A stretch of 64,000 nt of DNA from Cynocephalus volans (Eukaryota; Chordata; Mammalia; Dermoptera; Cynocephalidae). Under the pieces are notes generated by a model. The model did no database searches. It had not been told where the DNA came from and worked only from the letters and a program-made list of their open reading frames with translations. The stretch spans positions 157,715,490 to 157,779,489 of the forward strand of contig NC_084462.1 in assembly GCF_027409185.1 (NCBI RefSeq), read 5' to 3'. Below, one piece after another: positions 46,857-56,070 of this stretch (positions are counted from its first letter, which is position 1; each line of letters opens with the position of its first letter). The translations under genes were made by a program, and so were the position numbers.

Positions 46857-47377
46857 GCACAATAAATTAATTGACAAGTACACCCCAACACCACCCAAGC
46901 ACACTAGGACAGAGTTCTCAGAAGTGGATCATCCTGTTCGGCGACTCACTTTGAGACTTCTGAGCTCACCCACAGCAGCAGCAGTGTCCGCTTTCCTTGG
47001 GCTCCCCCAGCTGCTGCTGGCAGAAGCACCCATATGACCCCTCACTCGCCTCACCCTAGTCCCAGGCATGGCAGCACCAAACACTTGCCGAGGCCCAGGG
47101 CCTACTGAAAGATATGTAGTCCCTGGCTTTGGAGCCCTGGCGTCTGAGCCAGGAGTTGTGACCCACAGGAAAAGTGGTGATGCAAGGCAGTGCCTGGTGC
47201 TCAAGGTGAATTACAGCACAGAGCTGCAGGGGCTGCCCAAGGCCTCAAGAGGAACTCAAGGCAAGTTGAGACCTGAGCTCAGCCTTGGCATATGATGGAG
47301 TTTAGATAAATGGAGAGGGAGAGAACAGCATTTTAGCCAAAGGAAAGAGCATGGTAGAGGCATCATGGTGAGATAGA
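46857..47377. other. Intergenic, unrecognised
   Basis: There are short frames on both strands, moderately GC-rich (46900-47290), with no family resemblance. Confidence 0.5.
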
Positions 47378-47501
47378 AATATGGCTCCAGATCTTGGTCT
47401 GTTTTCTGTGTCATCCTGGCAAGTTATATAGCCTCTCTGGGCCTTGTTTCCTCATTCGTTAAGTTACTTACTATCAACTTTAAAAGGCTGTTGTATAGTG
47501 T
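47378..47501 (+). repeat. MIR, left half, split by a provirus
   Basis: GTGTCATCCTGGCAAGTTAT, AGCCTCTCTGGGCCTTG and TTTCCTCATTCGTTAAG are MIR. The copy is cut at 47501 and resumes at 51674-51730 (GGAGTACAGTGGCACTACGT, GGTGCTCAATACAC). This proves that the provirus inserted into a MIR. Confidence 0.8.
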
Positions 47502-47866
47502 TGTAAAGCTAGGGCTTAAAGACGCCTCGAGTCTGTGGCACAGATTGGGTTACAAACCCTCCACATGCAGGTCTGTGAGCTAGGTTTTTAAAAAAAAAGG
47601 TTCTGGGAGCCGTAGATATAGAAAAACAAATGGGTTTTATTCAGATCTAGGAGCAACTACCCTGTGGCTTCTCTGAGAGTTCTGAGAAGCACTGTGGATC
47701 AGAGCTGTTAGTCTTTTATACTTAAGTCCACAACCCTGGACACCTGGGTGCCCATACACAACTTACATTAAGTTGTAACAGGGAACACCTGAGGACATTT
47801 GCAGCAAATGCTCGGCAAGATTCTGAACATCCAAGGGGCCCTGACATTTTCCTATTTTTCCCAACA
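47502..47866 (-). repeat. 3' LTR of the class III provirus (365 bp)
   Basis: It begins TGTTGGGAAAAATAGG at 47866 and ends GCTTTACA at 47502 on the - strand. AATAAA (plus GGGTTTTATTC) and TATAA-like signals (plus TTTTATACTT) are visible. The target duplication AGTGT abuts 47502. Confidence 0.93.
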
Positions 47867-47878
47867 ATCCACCCCTTC
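47867..47878 (-). other. Polypurine tract of the class III provirus
   Basis: GAAGGGGTGGAT directly precedes the TGTTGGG of the 3' LTR on the - strand. Confidence 0.8.
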
Positions 47879-47879
47879 A

Positions 47880-48661
47880 GGGTCCCTCACCGTACAATCT
47901 ACGCGTTCAGAATCTTCAGCGATGTCCCCTTAGCAAGGATTAGTGACCCTTACATTCATACAACCTATCATCTGTCTGATATGCCTTAAGGCTTGTCCTT
48001 AAGGTTTGTCCTGTAGTTTTGTTCTTTCAATTATTAGCCGCACATGTCCGGTTAGTAAGCATCATTGGTATGAAGTTCAGTGTATATTCAATAAGCCAAC
48101 ACATCATTCACATGAATGTATGTGTATCTGTATCCAGTTGACTCTGGTGCCCGCAGCCAGAACACTATGGGCGAAAAGACAGAAGGGTACCAATAGGGGG
48201 AGTTCTTGCCCCTCTGGTAAGATACATGCTAATTTGCCATCCTGGAAATGGATGGTTGCAGGAATAGGTATCTTACCTGGTTTATGATACCATACATTAT
48301 CTGCTAACACTGTTGGATCTGTAGGTTCTACATGTACCAGTTTAGGGGAACTCATAACTGGCCATAATGACAATACAAATGTGCCCTTTGGAATAGAGCA
48401 CTTATCTGTTCCAGGCCATGTTACCTTTACTCAAGGAGGCCAAGTACTTGTCACCCAAGGTGAAATTTGCAAGTCTTCTTCTAATCCTTTCCCCCAAGGC
48501 CCTTTTAGGCCTACCCAGTGTATATGGGGGGCTTCTATTTTCCAAGGCCATTCCCATTATACTGTATGTCCCTGTTGTAAGCAGGTTGGGGCTGGTAAGA
48601 GAATATTTCCATTCTTGCCATATCCTGGCTTCGAAAGCTCATCTCTAGTAGTGACTTGCAG
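47880..48661 (-). pseudogene. Class III provirus pol C-terminal region
   Basis: Downstream of integrase the - strand keeps an open segment at 48104-48373 (begins MSLWPVMSSPKL; includes DGKLACILPEGQEL). It probably continues the pol C-terminus. ERVL elements often carry a dUTPase here, but I cannot find its motifs, so I do not call one. The stretch 47880-48100 is broken by stops. Confidence 0.55.
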
Positions 48662-49369
48662 TTATATAGGTGTTGTAGCCCTATGCAACAGACCTTCCAC
48701 TGGAGAGGGCCCACACTTGCAGGGTCCCTCATTTAGAATCCTGACTGTTGGCCATAACCACTGTGTCCGCCACCCCTTCAGGGATGGGGGTTGGGCAGAT
48801 AGCTTTAACCCCTTTTTTAAAAGACCATTGTATCGTTCAATCATCCCTGCTGCCTCGGGATGATATGGTATATGTAACTTCCACTGAATAGACAACTGGG
48901 AAGCCCACTTCTGAACCTCATGTCCAGTAAAGTGGGTTCCATTGTCACTCTCTATGACTGTAGGCTGGCCATACATGGCTGTAAGGCTATTCAATGCCTT
49001 CACAGTGTTTACCTGGTCTGGGGCCTTACAAGGCCATACAAACAGAAGACAAGTAGCTGTATCAACAGCAGTGAAGATGTATCTGAAATTCTCTGACCTT
49101 GGCAGTGGTCTGACAAAGCCCACTTGCCATCAAGTCAGGGGCACCCTTCCTTAAGTAATTTGTCCATTTATATGGGGTACCCACCAGGGGTGTGGACTCT
49201 CTTGAGCACATACTGGACAAGCATGACAGGCATTAACTACATCTTCCCATTTTATAGGCAGGGTCCATCATTGAGCCACCATCCACGTGGTTTTGCTGCC
49301 AGCATGCTGCATTCATCGATGTAACCACTGGGCTACATCAGTAGCTGGGGCTCTCTCCAGCCATCTTAC
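48662..49369 (-). pseudogene. pol: Class III provirus integrase
   Basis: The catalytic core is intact in a 154-codon open stretch (48662-49123): AVDTATC, ESDNGTHF and AGMIERYNG, with exactly 35 residues between the second D and the E. Upstream, the zinc-binding H and C residues (WLHR, MQHAG, CHACPVC) are readable in stop-interrupted sequence to 49369. The protein would integrate viral DNA; here the frame is broken. Confidence 0.92.
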
Positions 49370-49415
49370 CTCGATTGTCATATATCAGGCTACATTCTGC
49401 ACCTGTATCTACCAA
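49370..49415 (-). other. Displaced protease active-site fragment
   Basis: On the - strand, RNase H ends ...EADTLA and integrase begins VRWLERAP. Between them lie 46 nt encoding LVDTGAECSLIYDNR, a retroviral aspartic protease active-site signature. Protease normally precedes reverse transcriptase, so this piece is out of place. Its length (46 nt) shifts the frame. Confidence 0.75.
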
Positions 49416-49976
49416 TGCCAAGGTATCAGCTTCAACACTTCCTGGACTGGCTAGGGGGGAAATGTCCTGTGACATGAAAAAGGGTTACTTCTTTCTCATG
49501 CCCCAATTCCCGTAACTCTTGCCACATGCCTCGTCCCTACAGGGGCTGGTGGCCTACCATCCACTGTTGGTATTTCCAAGTAGAAATCCAAATGGTTAAA
49601 ACCTTTGTACACAGCCCAGCTGTCAGTACAGATGGTTAATGGCCCAGGCTCATTTTTTACCATCCAAACAGCTCTCAATTCTGCCAATTGACTGCTTTGC
49701 CCTGTACCATTTTCATACCACATGGTGTCTGTTAAGGGTTGGACAGCAACAGCTGTCCATGATGTTGAGAGTCCCATGCTAAAGCCATCTGTATACCAAG
49801 CTTGTTCTGTGATAGGTCCCTGTCCCTCATGGAAAGGTGTAGCCTCCACCTCCGTGGGTAAGGGTCGTGTCAAAGTTTCCTCCACAGCCTCTACAGGGCC
49901 TAGCACAGCTTGCAACTCTTCAGACAGAGGACTCACTGACACAGTGCTATCTTTGTTCTATATATGCTCCCCATTT
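49416..49976 (-). pseudogene. pol: Class III provirus RNase H
   Basis: The 49496-49942 frame shows the acidic residues of RNase H: WYTDGFS, LAELRAV and CTDSWAV. The C-terminal part (FHVTGH, then ASPGSVEADTLA) continues in another frame to 49416. It would degrade the RNA of RNA-DNA hybrids. It joins the gag region directly upstream, with no reverse transcriptase between. Confidence 0.88.
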
Positions 49977-50658
49977 AAGTCCACCAAGTGCACTTTGCTA
50001 CCTGTTTCTGGACATTTAGTGAAATGCTGTTCAGGGCGTAATTGCTGCCACAAGGCAAACAGGACCACATTGGGCTGCCGGTCAATTTTCTGGCTATCAA
50101 CCCCTGCTGCAAGCAAGTCAAGCCACATCTGCTTACGGCTAGTCTTGTTTGGTCCCCTCAGGATAAGATTCTGATCATTTCTTAGGAGTTAGGCCTTAGC
50201 CACCTTTCGGACCCCTTTTGCTTGTCTGCTATCCCCTACTGCACCCAAGCTGGCTCTCATGGTCATTACCTCATGTATAGAATGACCAACGTATGGGGCC
50301 AGTATGGCCATCAGTGACCCAAAGGATGTTGATGGGACATTTTACAACACTATGTCTCTCATGCTGCCTGTAAAATTTTCATCGTCCAGGCCACGGTGTT
50401 CACATTAAACATGGACTGTCTCATCCCCAGCTCCCGAATTATTTGAACCAAGTCAGTATATGTTTGCCATTTACTCACAGTCTTGGGCAGTTCTCCAGCA
50501 TTTGCCCACATGGTTTGGGCAGCTGCACTCACCCATTCCATTAAGGAGTGATTACCTGCCCTTGTGCATACCTCTGGCTATTCTGCAGCCACTGCCTCAG
50601 GGACAGGTGCATGGTAATAGAGGCCGATTTTTCCACCTCCTCACCAGAGCACATCACA
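49977..50658 (-). pseudogene. gag: Class III provirus gag, central/capsid-like part
   Basis: The - strand gives a capsid-like alpha-helical sequence in several frames (WLDLLAAGVDSQKIDRQP, VVLFALWQQLRPEQHF, and 50359-50541 with LVQIIRELGMRQSMFNV). There is no zinc knuckle. I assign it to gag from position and composition. Confidence 0.65.
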
Positions 50659-51232
50659 CTATCCACCCCCAGGTCCCATAACTGCAGCAGCCAAGCAGCT
50701 AGGGGCTCCCTGTTTCTGCCTGAACTGTCTCCCTAAATCAACTAATTCAACCTGGGTATATGGGACATAGGTAGTGAATTCGGTCACCTGTGGCTCACCC
50801 TCCAGTTGTCCACCTGGTCCTATAGGCTGTTCATGTTTCAGTTTCTGGTGCACAACAGGTTGTGCCTGGAGATGCACAGTCTCCTCCAACTCACCACTAG
50901 GTTTGTCATTCTTCCAGGTATGAGAGGCAGGGGTGCCCAGTTGCAGCACATCATCCTCCAGACAGATTATCCGTGCTTCCAACAGCTCGCTTTCTTCTTT
51001 AAATGTCAATCTGTTTCTGAGCAGTAGCCAGGCTCCAGTCAGCAGAAAAGTGGCCACTAGGCACCATATGCTCAAGGATAGCCACATTTCCTCCCCCTCC
51101 CAAGGGGATCTCCGAGGCCTCACTGCTTCATGGAGTGCCTGGTCTATGCTGACTTGTAGCAGTAAGCAGCAACCAGATCCCGGTCAATAGGAAAGTGGCC
51201 AGAGGGCACAACATATTCAGGAGTAGCCACAT
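50659..51232 (-). pseudogene. gag: Class III provirus gag N-terminus with two hydrophobic leaders
   Basis: Two ATG-led hydrophobic segments occur in tandem. The first starts at 51232 and has 35 codons; the second starts at 51087 within the open stretch 50659-51123. Both contain the same core (ATFLLTG.WLLL) and would be membrane anchors. The second continues into an acidic coiled-coil-like region (ESELLEARIICLEDDV). The first ATG is about 45 nt past the primer binding site. A membrane segment at the start of gag is unusual. Confidence 0.75.
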
Positions 51233-51277
51233 TTCCTCCCTCTCCAAGGGGCTTTTGGCTCCTGTACCTGCTCAAAT

Positions 51278-51295
51278 ATCCTGCCGACTACACCA
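51278..51295 (-). other. Primer binding site, tRNA-Ser type
   Basis: On the - strand TGGTGTAGTCGGCAGGAT lies two bases after the 5' LTR. It complements the 3' end of tRNA-Ser (AGA/TGA type) at 17 of 18 positions; the single change (C to T in a CpG) fits CpG decay. Confidence 0.85.
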
Positions 51296-51297
51296 AT

Positions 51298-51673
51298 TGT
51301 AAAGCTAGGGCTTAAAGACCCCTCAAGTCTGTTGGACAGATTGGATTACAAACCCTCCACATGCAGGTCGGTGAGCTACGCAAAAAAAAAAAAAAAAAAA
51401 AAAAAGTTCTGGGAGCCGTAGGTATAGAAAAACGAATGGGTTTTATTCAGGTCTAGGAACAACTATCCCAGTGGCTTCTCAGAGAGTTCTGAGAAGCACT
51501 GTGGATCAGAGCTGTTAGTCTTTTATACTTAAGTCCACAACCCTGGACATCTGGGTGCCCATACACAATTTACATTAAGTAGTAACAAGGAACACCTGAG
51601 GATATTTGCAGCAAATGCTCAGCAAGATTCTGAACATCCAAGGGGCCCTGACATTTTCCTATTTTTCCCAACA
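51298..51673 (-). repeat. 5' LTR of the class III provirus (376 bp)
   Basis: It has the same ends as the 3' LTR (TGTTGGG at 51673, TTTACA at 51298). It has a 20-plus-bp A-run on the + strand (about 51380-51404) where the 3' LTR has about 9-10 As, which accounts for most of the length difference. AATAAA and TATA-like signals are conserved. Confidence 0.93.
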
Positions 51674-51730
51674 AGTGTGGAGTACAGTGGCACTACGTGC
51701 TGGGTGCTCAATACACAGTAATCACAAGAT

Positions 51731-52209
51731 TACTACAGGTAAAATAAATAAAATAAAATAGATTACACAGGTAATGCTGTTCGAGGAATGAAGACTGGGC
51801 TGGCTGAGCTGTCCTCAGTCCAAGGCCAGCCTTCCACTTCATGTTTATAGGCAGTGACCAGCAAATCAGCCCAGCTCTCTGCCTGCCTCTGGCACCCTGC
51901 TGCACTCAGAGCAGAGCCCCTCCTTAGTACACACCTTGCAGAATACCTGCCAAGAATGCTCTCCAGCTCTCCTCAGCCTGTCCCAGGCCTATACTGGGAA
52001 CTATACTGCCGGCAGATGGGGAGCTACAGAGGCATCAGAAGCATTGATTGTCCGCCCCACCCTAGCCAGATTAATCTCACACCTGGCCCAGCTTCCTAGC
52101 TGGTGACTCAGCTTCCAATCTCCTGCACAATCTGTCCTCCACACCTGTATCAGGTGAACTTCCTCAAACCCCTCTGTTCACATTACTGCTCTCCTCAGAC
52201 CCCTCCACT
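51731..52209. other. Intergenic, unrecognised
   Basis: A short TAAAA-type repeat occurs at 51738-51762. Nothing else is recognised. Confidence 0.5.
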
Positions 52210-52402
52210 GCAGTGGTTCTAGCCTTGGTTGCCTAACAGAATTCTCTAGAGAACTTTTAAAATCCTGATGCTCAGACCACACCCCAGACCAATTCTATCA
52301 GACTCTGGGAGAGGGGATCTCCCCCCACCACACCACCATCAGTAATTTCTAAAGCTCCTCAGGTGTTCGACAATGTGCAGACAAAGCTGGAAACTACTGC
52401 AA
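52210..52402. repeat. MER5A-type hAT MITE
   Basis: CAGTGGTTCTAGCCTTGGTT, ACTTTTAAAATCCTGATGCT, CAGACCACACCCCAGACCAA and CTCCTCAGGTGTT match the MER5A order, including both ends. Confidence 0.8.
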
Positions 52403-52410
52403 TGGCTCGC

Positions 52411-52450
52411 GAGTGTGGACTTGGGATTGGAGTTGGGGTTGGGGTGGGGA
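52411..52450 (+). repeat. G-rich tract
   Basis: Repeated TTGGGG-like units (GGAGTTGGGGTTGGGGTGGG) could form a G-quadruplex. Confidence 0.5.
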
Positions 52451-52459
52451 GAGTCGGGG

Positions 52460-52605
52460 CCAGTTCCTCAAAGTGCAGAGCAGCAGCATCACCGGGGAGC
52501 TGGTTAGAAATGCAGATTCACAGGCCCCCCTCATTCAGAATATGCAATTGAAGGAGATATCCCCCATGATTGCCAGCACTGTCAAGTTTCAGAAGCATGG
52601 CACCG
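52460..52605. repeat. MER20-type hAT MITE fragment
   Basis: CAGTTCCTCAAAGTGCAG, CAGCAGCATCACCGGGGAGC, TGGTTAGAAATGCAGATTCA and AAGTTTCAGAAGCATGG follow the MER20 order. Confidence 0.7.
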
Positions 52606-53029
52606 GCTTTTACTAAATGCTCATGGTGGTCCAAGTGCAGTGCTAGGTGTTTTACACACACCATCCCATTCAACCCTCACACCCCCTCAGCTATTAGCAC
52701 CCCCTTTGACAAACAAGGAAACAGCCTGCCATTTGTTCAACACGTCCTTCCGGAGTGCCTGTGTGAGAGGCTCTGTGCTAGGGACTGGGGGTCAGAACAG
52801 GCTCTCCTGTGTGGGGAAGAGCTCAGAGGCCAGTGGGATGTGGATCTCAACATCATCTCTTACCAGCTGTGTGTTTCTGGGAGCCTTCCTCAGCCTCTCT
52901 GAGTTCCATTTTCCTCTTCTGCAGAATAGGGCCAATAATCGCAGGGCCCGAGGCTGTGGTCATGATTCAGTAAGCTTCCCTAGGCCGGGTACTCCCCAGG
53001 TCTGGATCTACTCATAGCAGATCCTACTC
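52606..53029. other. Intergenic, old L2/MIR-like pieces
   Basis: GGCACCGGCTTTTACTAAAT and AACAAGGAAACAGCC suggest worn mammalian-wide repeat sequence. No gene is seen. Confidence 0.4.
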
Positions 53030-53660
53030 GTGGTCGCTGCTGTGGCAAATGGAAAGCCACCAGGTGGTAGGGAGGAGGTGGGGTGGGGAGAACGCCGCGC
53101 CTCCACCGTGGCGCCTGGGAAGGGGGCCTGGGAAGGGGGCAGGATGACAGCGCGGTCGCGAGCGCTAGGAGCCACGTAGGAGGGGCTCGGGCGTGGAGCG
53201 CGCTCTCGGGGACGCAGTGATGCGCGGAGGCCGGGGTGTGGGTGTGGACAAGGCTGCCGTGCCCTCGCACCCCCGATGCCTATTCCCCGGGTCAGGCCGC
53301 TTCTCCCCGTTTACTGACGCGTAGTGAGTCTCGGGTCACAGTACTACTGGCAGCACGAGTCTGGGCCCCAGATCCCGCCCTTTCCCCCTGAAGCCCTCTG
53401 TGGCTCGATGTCGCTCCAGTCGCGTGGCTGCTTCGCCGCGTCCCCCTTCGGCCGCGGAGCCTGGGCGCGGGCGCCGGGAGAGCGGGGCGCGGCGGCCCGG
53501 TGGCGCCCCCTTCTGGTGACGTCGAGCCGCGACAGCAGGCCCCGGCGGGTGCCCGGAGTCCCCGCGCGACCGGGGAGCGCAGCTCGAGCCCCGGCTGTCA
53601 CCCGGCCCTGCGCGGCCCTTGGCTCACGGGACAGGACCAGGGGCCGTGGAAATGCTACCC
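53030..53660. promoter_or_regulatory. Orphan CpG island
   Basis: This stretch is dense in CpG and GC-rich, in the middle of the interval between two convergent genes. It contains a CRE-like TGACGTCG (about 53517-53524), a tandem GCCTGGGAAGGGGG pair (about 53113-53142) and a CTCF-like core at 53503-53516. Open frames of 85-118 codons cross it on both strands, as expected from base composition, and none resembles a known protein. It may be the promoter of an unannotated non-coding RNA. Confidence 0.65.
53503..53516 (-). promoter_or_regulatory. CTCF-like motif
   Basis: On the - strand CCAGAAGGGGGCGC matches 13 of 14 positions of the CTCF core pattern CCASYAGRKGGCRS. Its orientation could matter for loop formation; occupancy is unknown. 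Confidence 0.45.
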
Positions 53661-54239
53661 TGGCGCGCGCAGGGGTCTGAGAATCAGTTTAATGGTTTCC
53701 CCGTCCTTGGAGTTCACCACTGTTTTCCTGTCATTTAATTTTCTCTCCTGAAAGCGCTGCTAATTAAATCCTCTCTCCGGCGAGCCGTGGAACCCCGTCC
53801 CCTGCTCCTCTGTTTATTAATCACCCCGCACATGCGAGCGAATTCTGGCCTCAGCTGCCCGGCGCGCTCGGGGGGACGGACGGGCCTCGCTGCCCCTCAA
53901 CTGGCCGCCTTCTTAGCTTCCCTGCTGGGGTCTCCTCGGGAGCTCTCTTTCCACCAGGACGGTGAGAGCAAGCCTCACAGTCCTTGAGTAAATGCAAGAA
54001 CGTGCTGCTGCCTGGACTCCATCAAAATCAAATCTGTGTCCTTTCACCTCCCCTGTCTTTCCGACTCTGAAATCCTACCCCCCACTGCCTTTTCTCCTAA
54101 GCACTATTCCTCTCTCCCCGCACCGGCCACAGCACAGCACGAGAGGCGGAAGGTTTGCGGGACTGGGCCAGGTGGCTTGCGGAAGGTGACACAGCACATG
54201 GAGAGCACAGTCAACACTAGAACTCGGCTCTCCTGCAGC
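53661..54239. other. Shore of the CpG island
   Basis: There are TAAT-type homeodomain core motifs at about 53690-53770 (GTTTAATGG, CATTTAATTT, GCTAATTAAATCC). Otherwise it is unrecognised. The start of a MIR-like sequence is seen near 54160. Confidence 0.4.
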
Positions 54240-54438
54240 TTACCTGGGAAATAGAGGTTATGATAAAGCATACCTCTTAGGGTTGCTATGAGCAATAAAT
54301 GAGTTAATACAGGTAAAATGTGTGTATGACAGGGGCCTGGCATGTAGTAAATGCTCAGGAAATGTTGGTCATTATTGCTAGCAGTAGAATTACGGTATGG
54401 GCAATTCATGCCTACACCATACTAGGTGCAGGGGAACG
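54240..54438 (+). repeat. MIR-containing local duplication, copy A
   Basis: This is about 90 percent identical by eye to 55874-56070 over nearly 200 bp, including non-MIR sequence (GCAGTAGAATTACGGTAT). Shared differences from MIR (GAGGTTATGATAAAGCATAC) show that the two are a local duplication rather than independent MIRs. Confidence 0.8.
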
Positions 54439-54797
54439 AATAGGCAAGAGAAGCAAGGGGTATCTCTGTGTTGGACAGGGGGAGGGGTGGAGTCTGTGGC
54501 AAAGTAGAACCCGCTTGCCCCTTTGGGGGTCATTCAAATGACTCAAAACTACTGGGCACACTGGACTCACAGTATAGTGAAGGATCTTTCCAGGATGTCA
54601 CTTTCCAGAAACGTGTGAGCACCTCCTTCCCCACAGAGCACTTCGTACCTTGGACACCTCTCTCCCCTGCCTCCATCTAAAATCACCCACCTCTCAGCTA
54701 GCTGTCATGCAGGAAAAGAAGGTAGCCTCATTTCAAGGTGTTTAGTGGGAAATACCTCCCAGAATTTGAAACGAGAGGCTTCGGGGGCCAAAATGCA
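54439..54797. other. Intergenic, unrecognised
   Basis: Nothing supportable was found on either strand. Confidence 0.5.
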
Positions 54798-54892
54798 TTT
54801 TTTTTTTTTTCCAGCTGGCTGGTATGGGGATCTGAACCCTTAAACATGTTATCAGCACCATGCTCTAAGCAAATGAGCTAACCAGCCAGCCC
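54798..54892 (-). mobile_element. Monomeric CYN-type SINE (older)
   Basis: On the - strand: GGGCTGGCTGGTTAGCTCAT, GCATGGTGCTGATAAC, GGGTTCAGATCCCCATACC and a poly-A tail. The target duplication is short and imperfect (AAAATGC on both sides). Confidence 0.82.
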
Positions 54893-55579
54893 TAAAATGC
54901 TATTTTTAAGGAGATATTAATGGTGGGGATTTCAGGAGTCCCAGGCAAGCCAGAAAGGGGGCATTCAGGGATAGGAAGCCTGGGGAGGAGCCCACACACT
55001 GGACTCCCTCCTCTCTTGCAGACTGCACAGTGCCAGCTTGGCTCCGCTGGGCTGGGCTCCACTCTGGGTTACATGTCATTACTCTGCTCCCTGCCTGCTC
55101 CCTGCCTACAGAGCTTTGTGCCAACCTGCCCGTTTATGGGAGGACGCTGACATGTGATCCCACTTCACCAGCCACGCCGTCGGCCCCTCCTGAGGCTTCC
55201 CCTTTCCCATATGTCATAGATGAGCTTCTGCAGATGCTCTCCTCAAAGTCCATTTTAAGCTTTTATGCCTCCTCTGCCTTGATCTTCAGGAAGTGGATGC
55301 TCAGTGCACTGGCAGTGTCTGGTCCCCTCCTGTAGGCACCCTGACAATGCCTGGGAGGGCGGCAGTCCAGAAAGAGCTCAGGCCTTTTTAACTGGCTAGG
55401 CATCATCGTTGAGCCCTGGGGCAGGGTCTGCAGCCTGGACTGTCCTCAGACCTCCACAGACGCTCCACCTCTGGAGGAAGCTGCTTCATCTAATGCAACT
55501 TGCCATAATCCTCAGGCTAGGGAAGGCCCAGGTACACCTGTTTTCACCTGTAGAGTCAGTGTAAGCAGCTGACTGTCAC
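54893..55579. other. Intergenic, unrecognised
   Basis: Only short frames occur; no family resemblance. Confidence 0.5.
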
Positions 55580-55690
55580 CTCTGAAGGCAGAGGCTGAGC
55601 CTAGTTCCTTTTTCTGTATCTTCCATTGCCTATTACATAGCAGGTGCTGAATGAATGAATCGATGAATTAATGAATGAAAACTTGACTCC
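55580..55690 (+). repeat. L2 LINE 3' end
   Basis: GAAGGCAGAGGCTGAGCC, TTTTTCTGTATCTTCCATTG and a tail of GAATGAATGAAT units are the L2 terminus. Confidence 0.7.
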
Positions 55691-55739
55691 TTGTTAATTT
55701 TCAGCAGGGAATTTATTGGGTGTCTGCAATAGTCCACAA

Positions 55740-56070
55740 TAGAAAGACAGTCTAGTGTCTGTGTTAAAAGGATAGACTCTGGAACAGGGAGCCTGGGTTT
55801 GAATCCCAGCTCTGCCACTTACTAGCTGCAAGGCGTTGGGCAAGCTACATAACCTCTCTGTGCTTCCATTTCTTTACCTGGAGAATAGAGGTTATGATAA
55901 AGCATACCTCTTAGGGTTGCTATGAGCAATAAATGAGTTAATACAGGTAAAGTGTTTGTATGACAAGGGCCTGGCATGTAGTGAATGCTCGGTAAATATC
56001 ATTAATACTAGCAGTAGAATTACGGTATCAGCAATACATGCCCTACACCATACTAGGTACTAGGGGACAC
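55740..56070 (+). repeat. MIR SINE including local duplication, copy B
   Basis: This is a nearly complete MIR (GGATAGACTCTGGAACAGG, GGTTTGAATCCCAGCTCTGC, CACTTACTAGCTGCAAGG, GGGCAAGCTACATAACC). Its 3' part (55874-56070) is the partner of 54240-54438. Confidence 0.88.

Larger units (their letters stand above)
47502..51673 (-). mobile_element. Class III (ERVL/ERV-S type) endogenous provirus, rearranged
   Basis: This is a 4.17-kb provirus on the - strand with two LTRs, a tRNA-Ser-type primer binding site and a polypurine tract. A perfect 5-bp target duplication, AGTGT, occurs at 47497-47501 and 51674-51678. Coding remains in order from the 5' end: gag N-terminus, gag capsid-like part, RNase H, a protease active-site fragment, integrase. 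Reverse transcriptase is missing. No env is seen. The LTRs differ at roughly 20-25 of about 350 alignable positions by eye (around 6 percent), which suggests a lineage-specific insertion. All frames carry stops. Confidence 0.95.

Noticed and set aside
48104-48373. Possible dUTPase of the class III provirus
   Set aside because: The position suits an ERVL dUTPase but the conserved dUTPase motifs are not visible, so only a pol C-terminal call is given.
53324-53680. 118-codon frame in the orphan CpG island
   Set aside because: Opposite-strand frames of similar length overlap it. Its Arg/Ala/Gly/Pro composition is what GC-rich DNA gives by chance.
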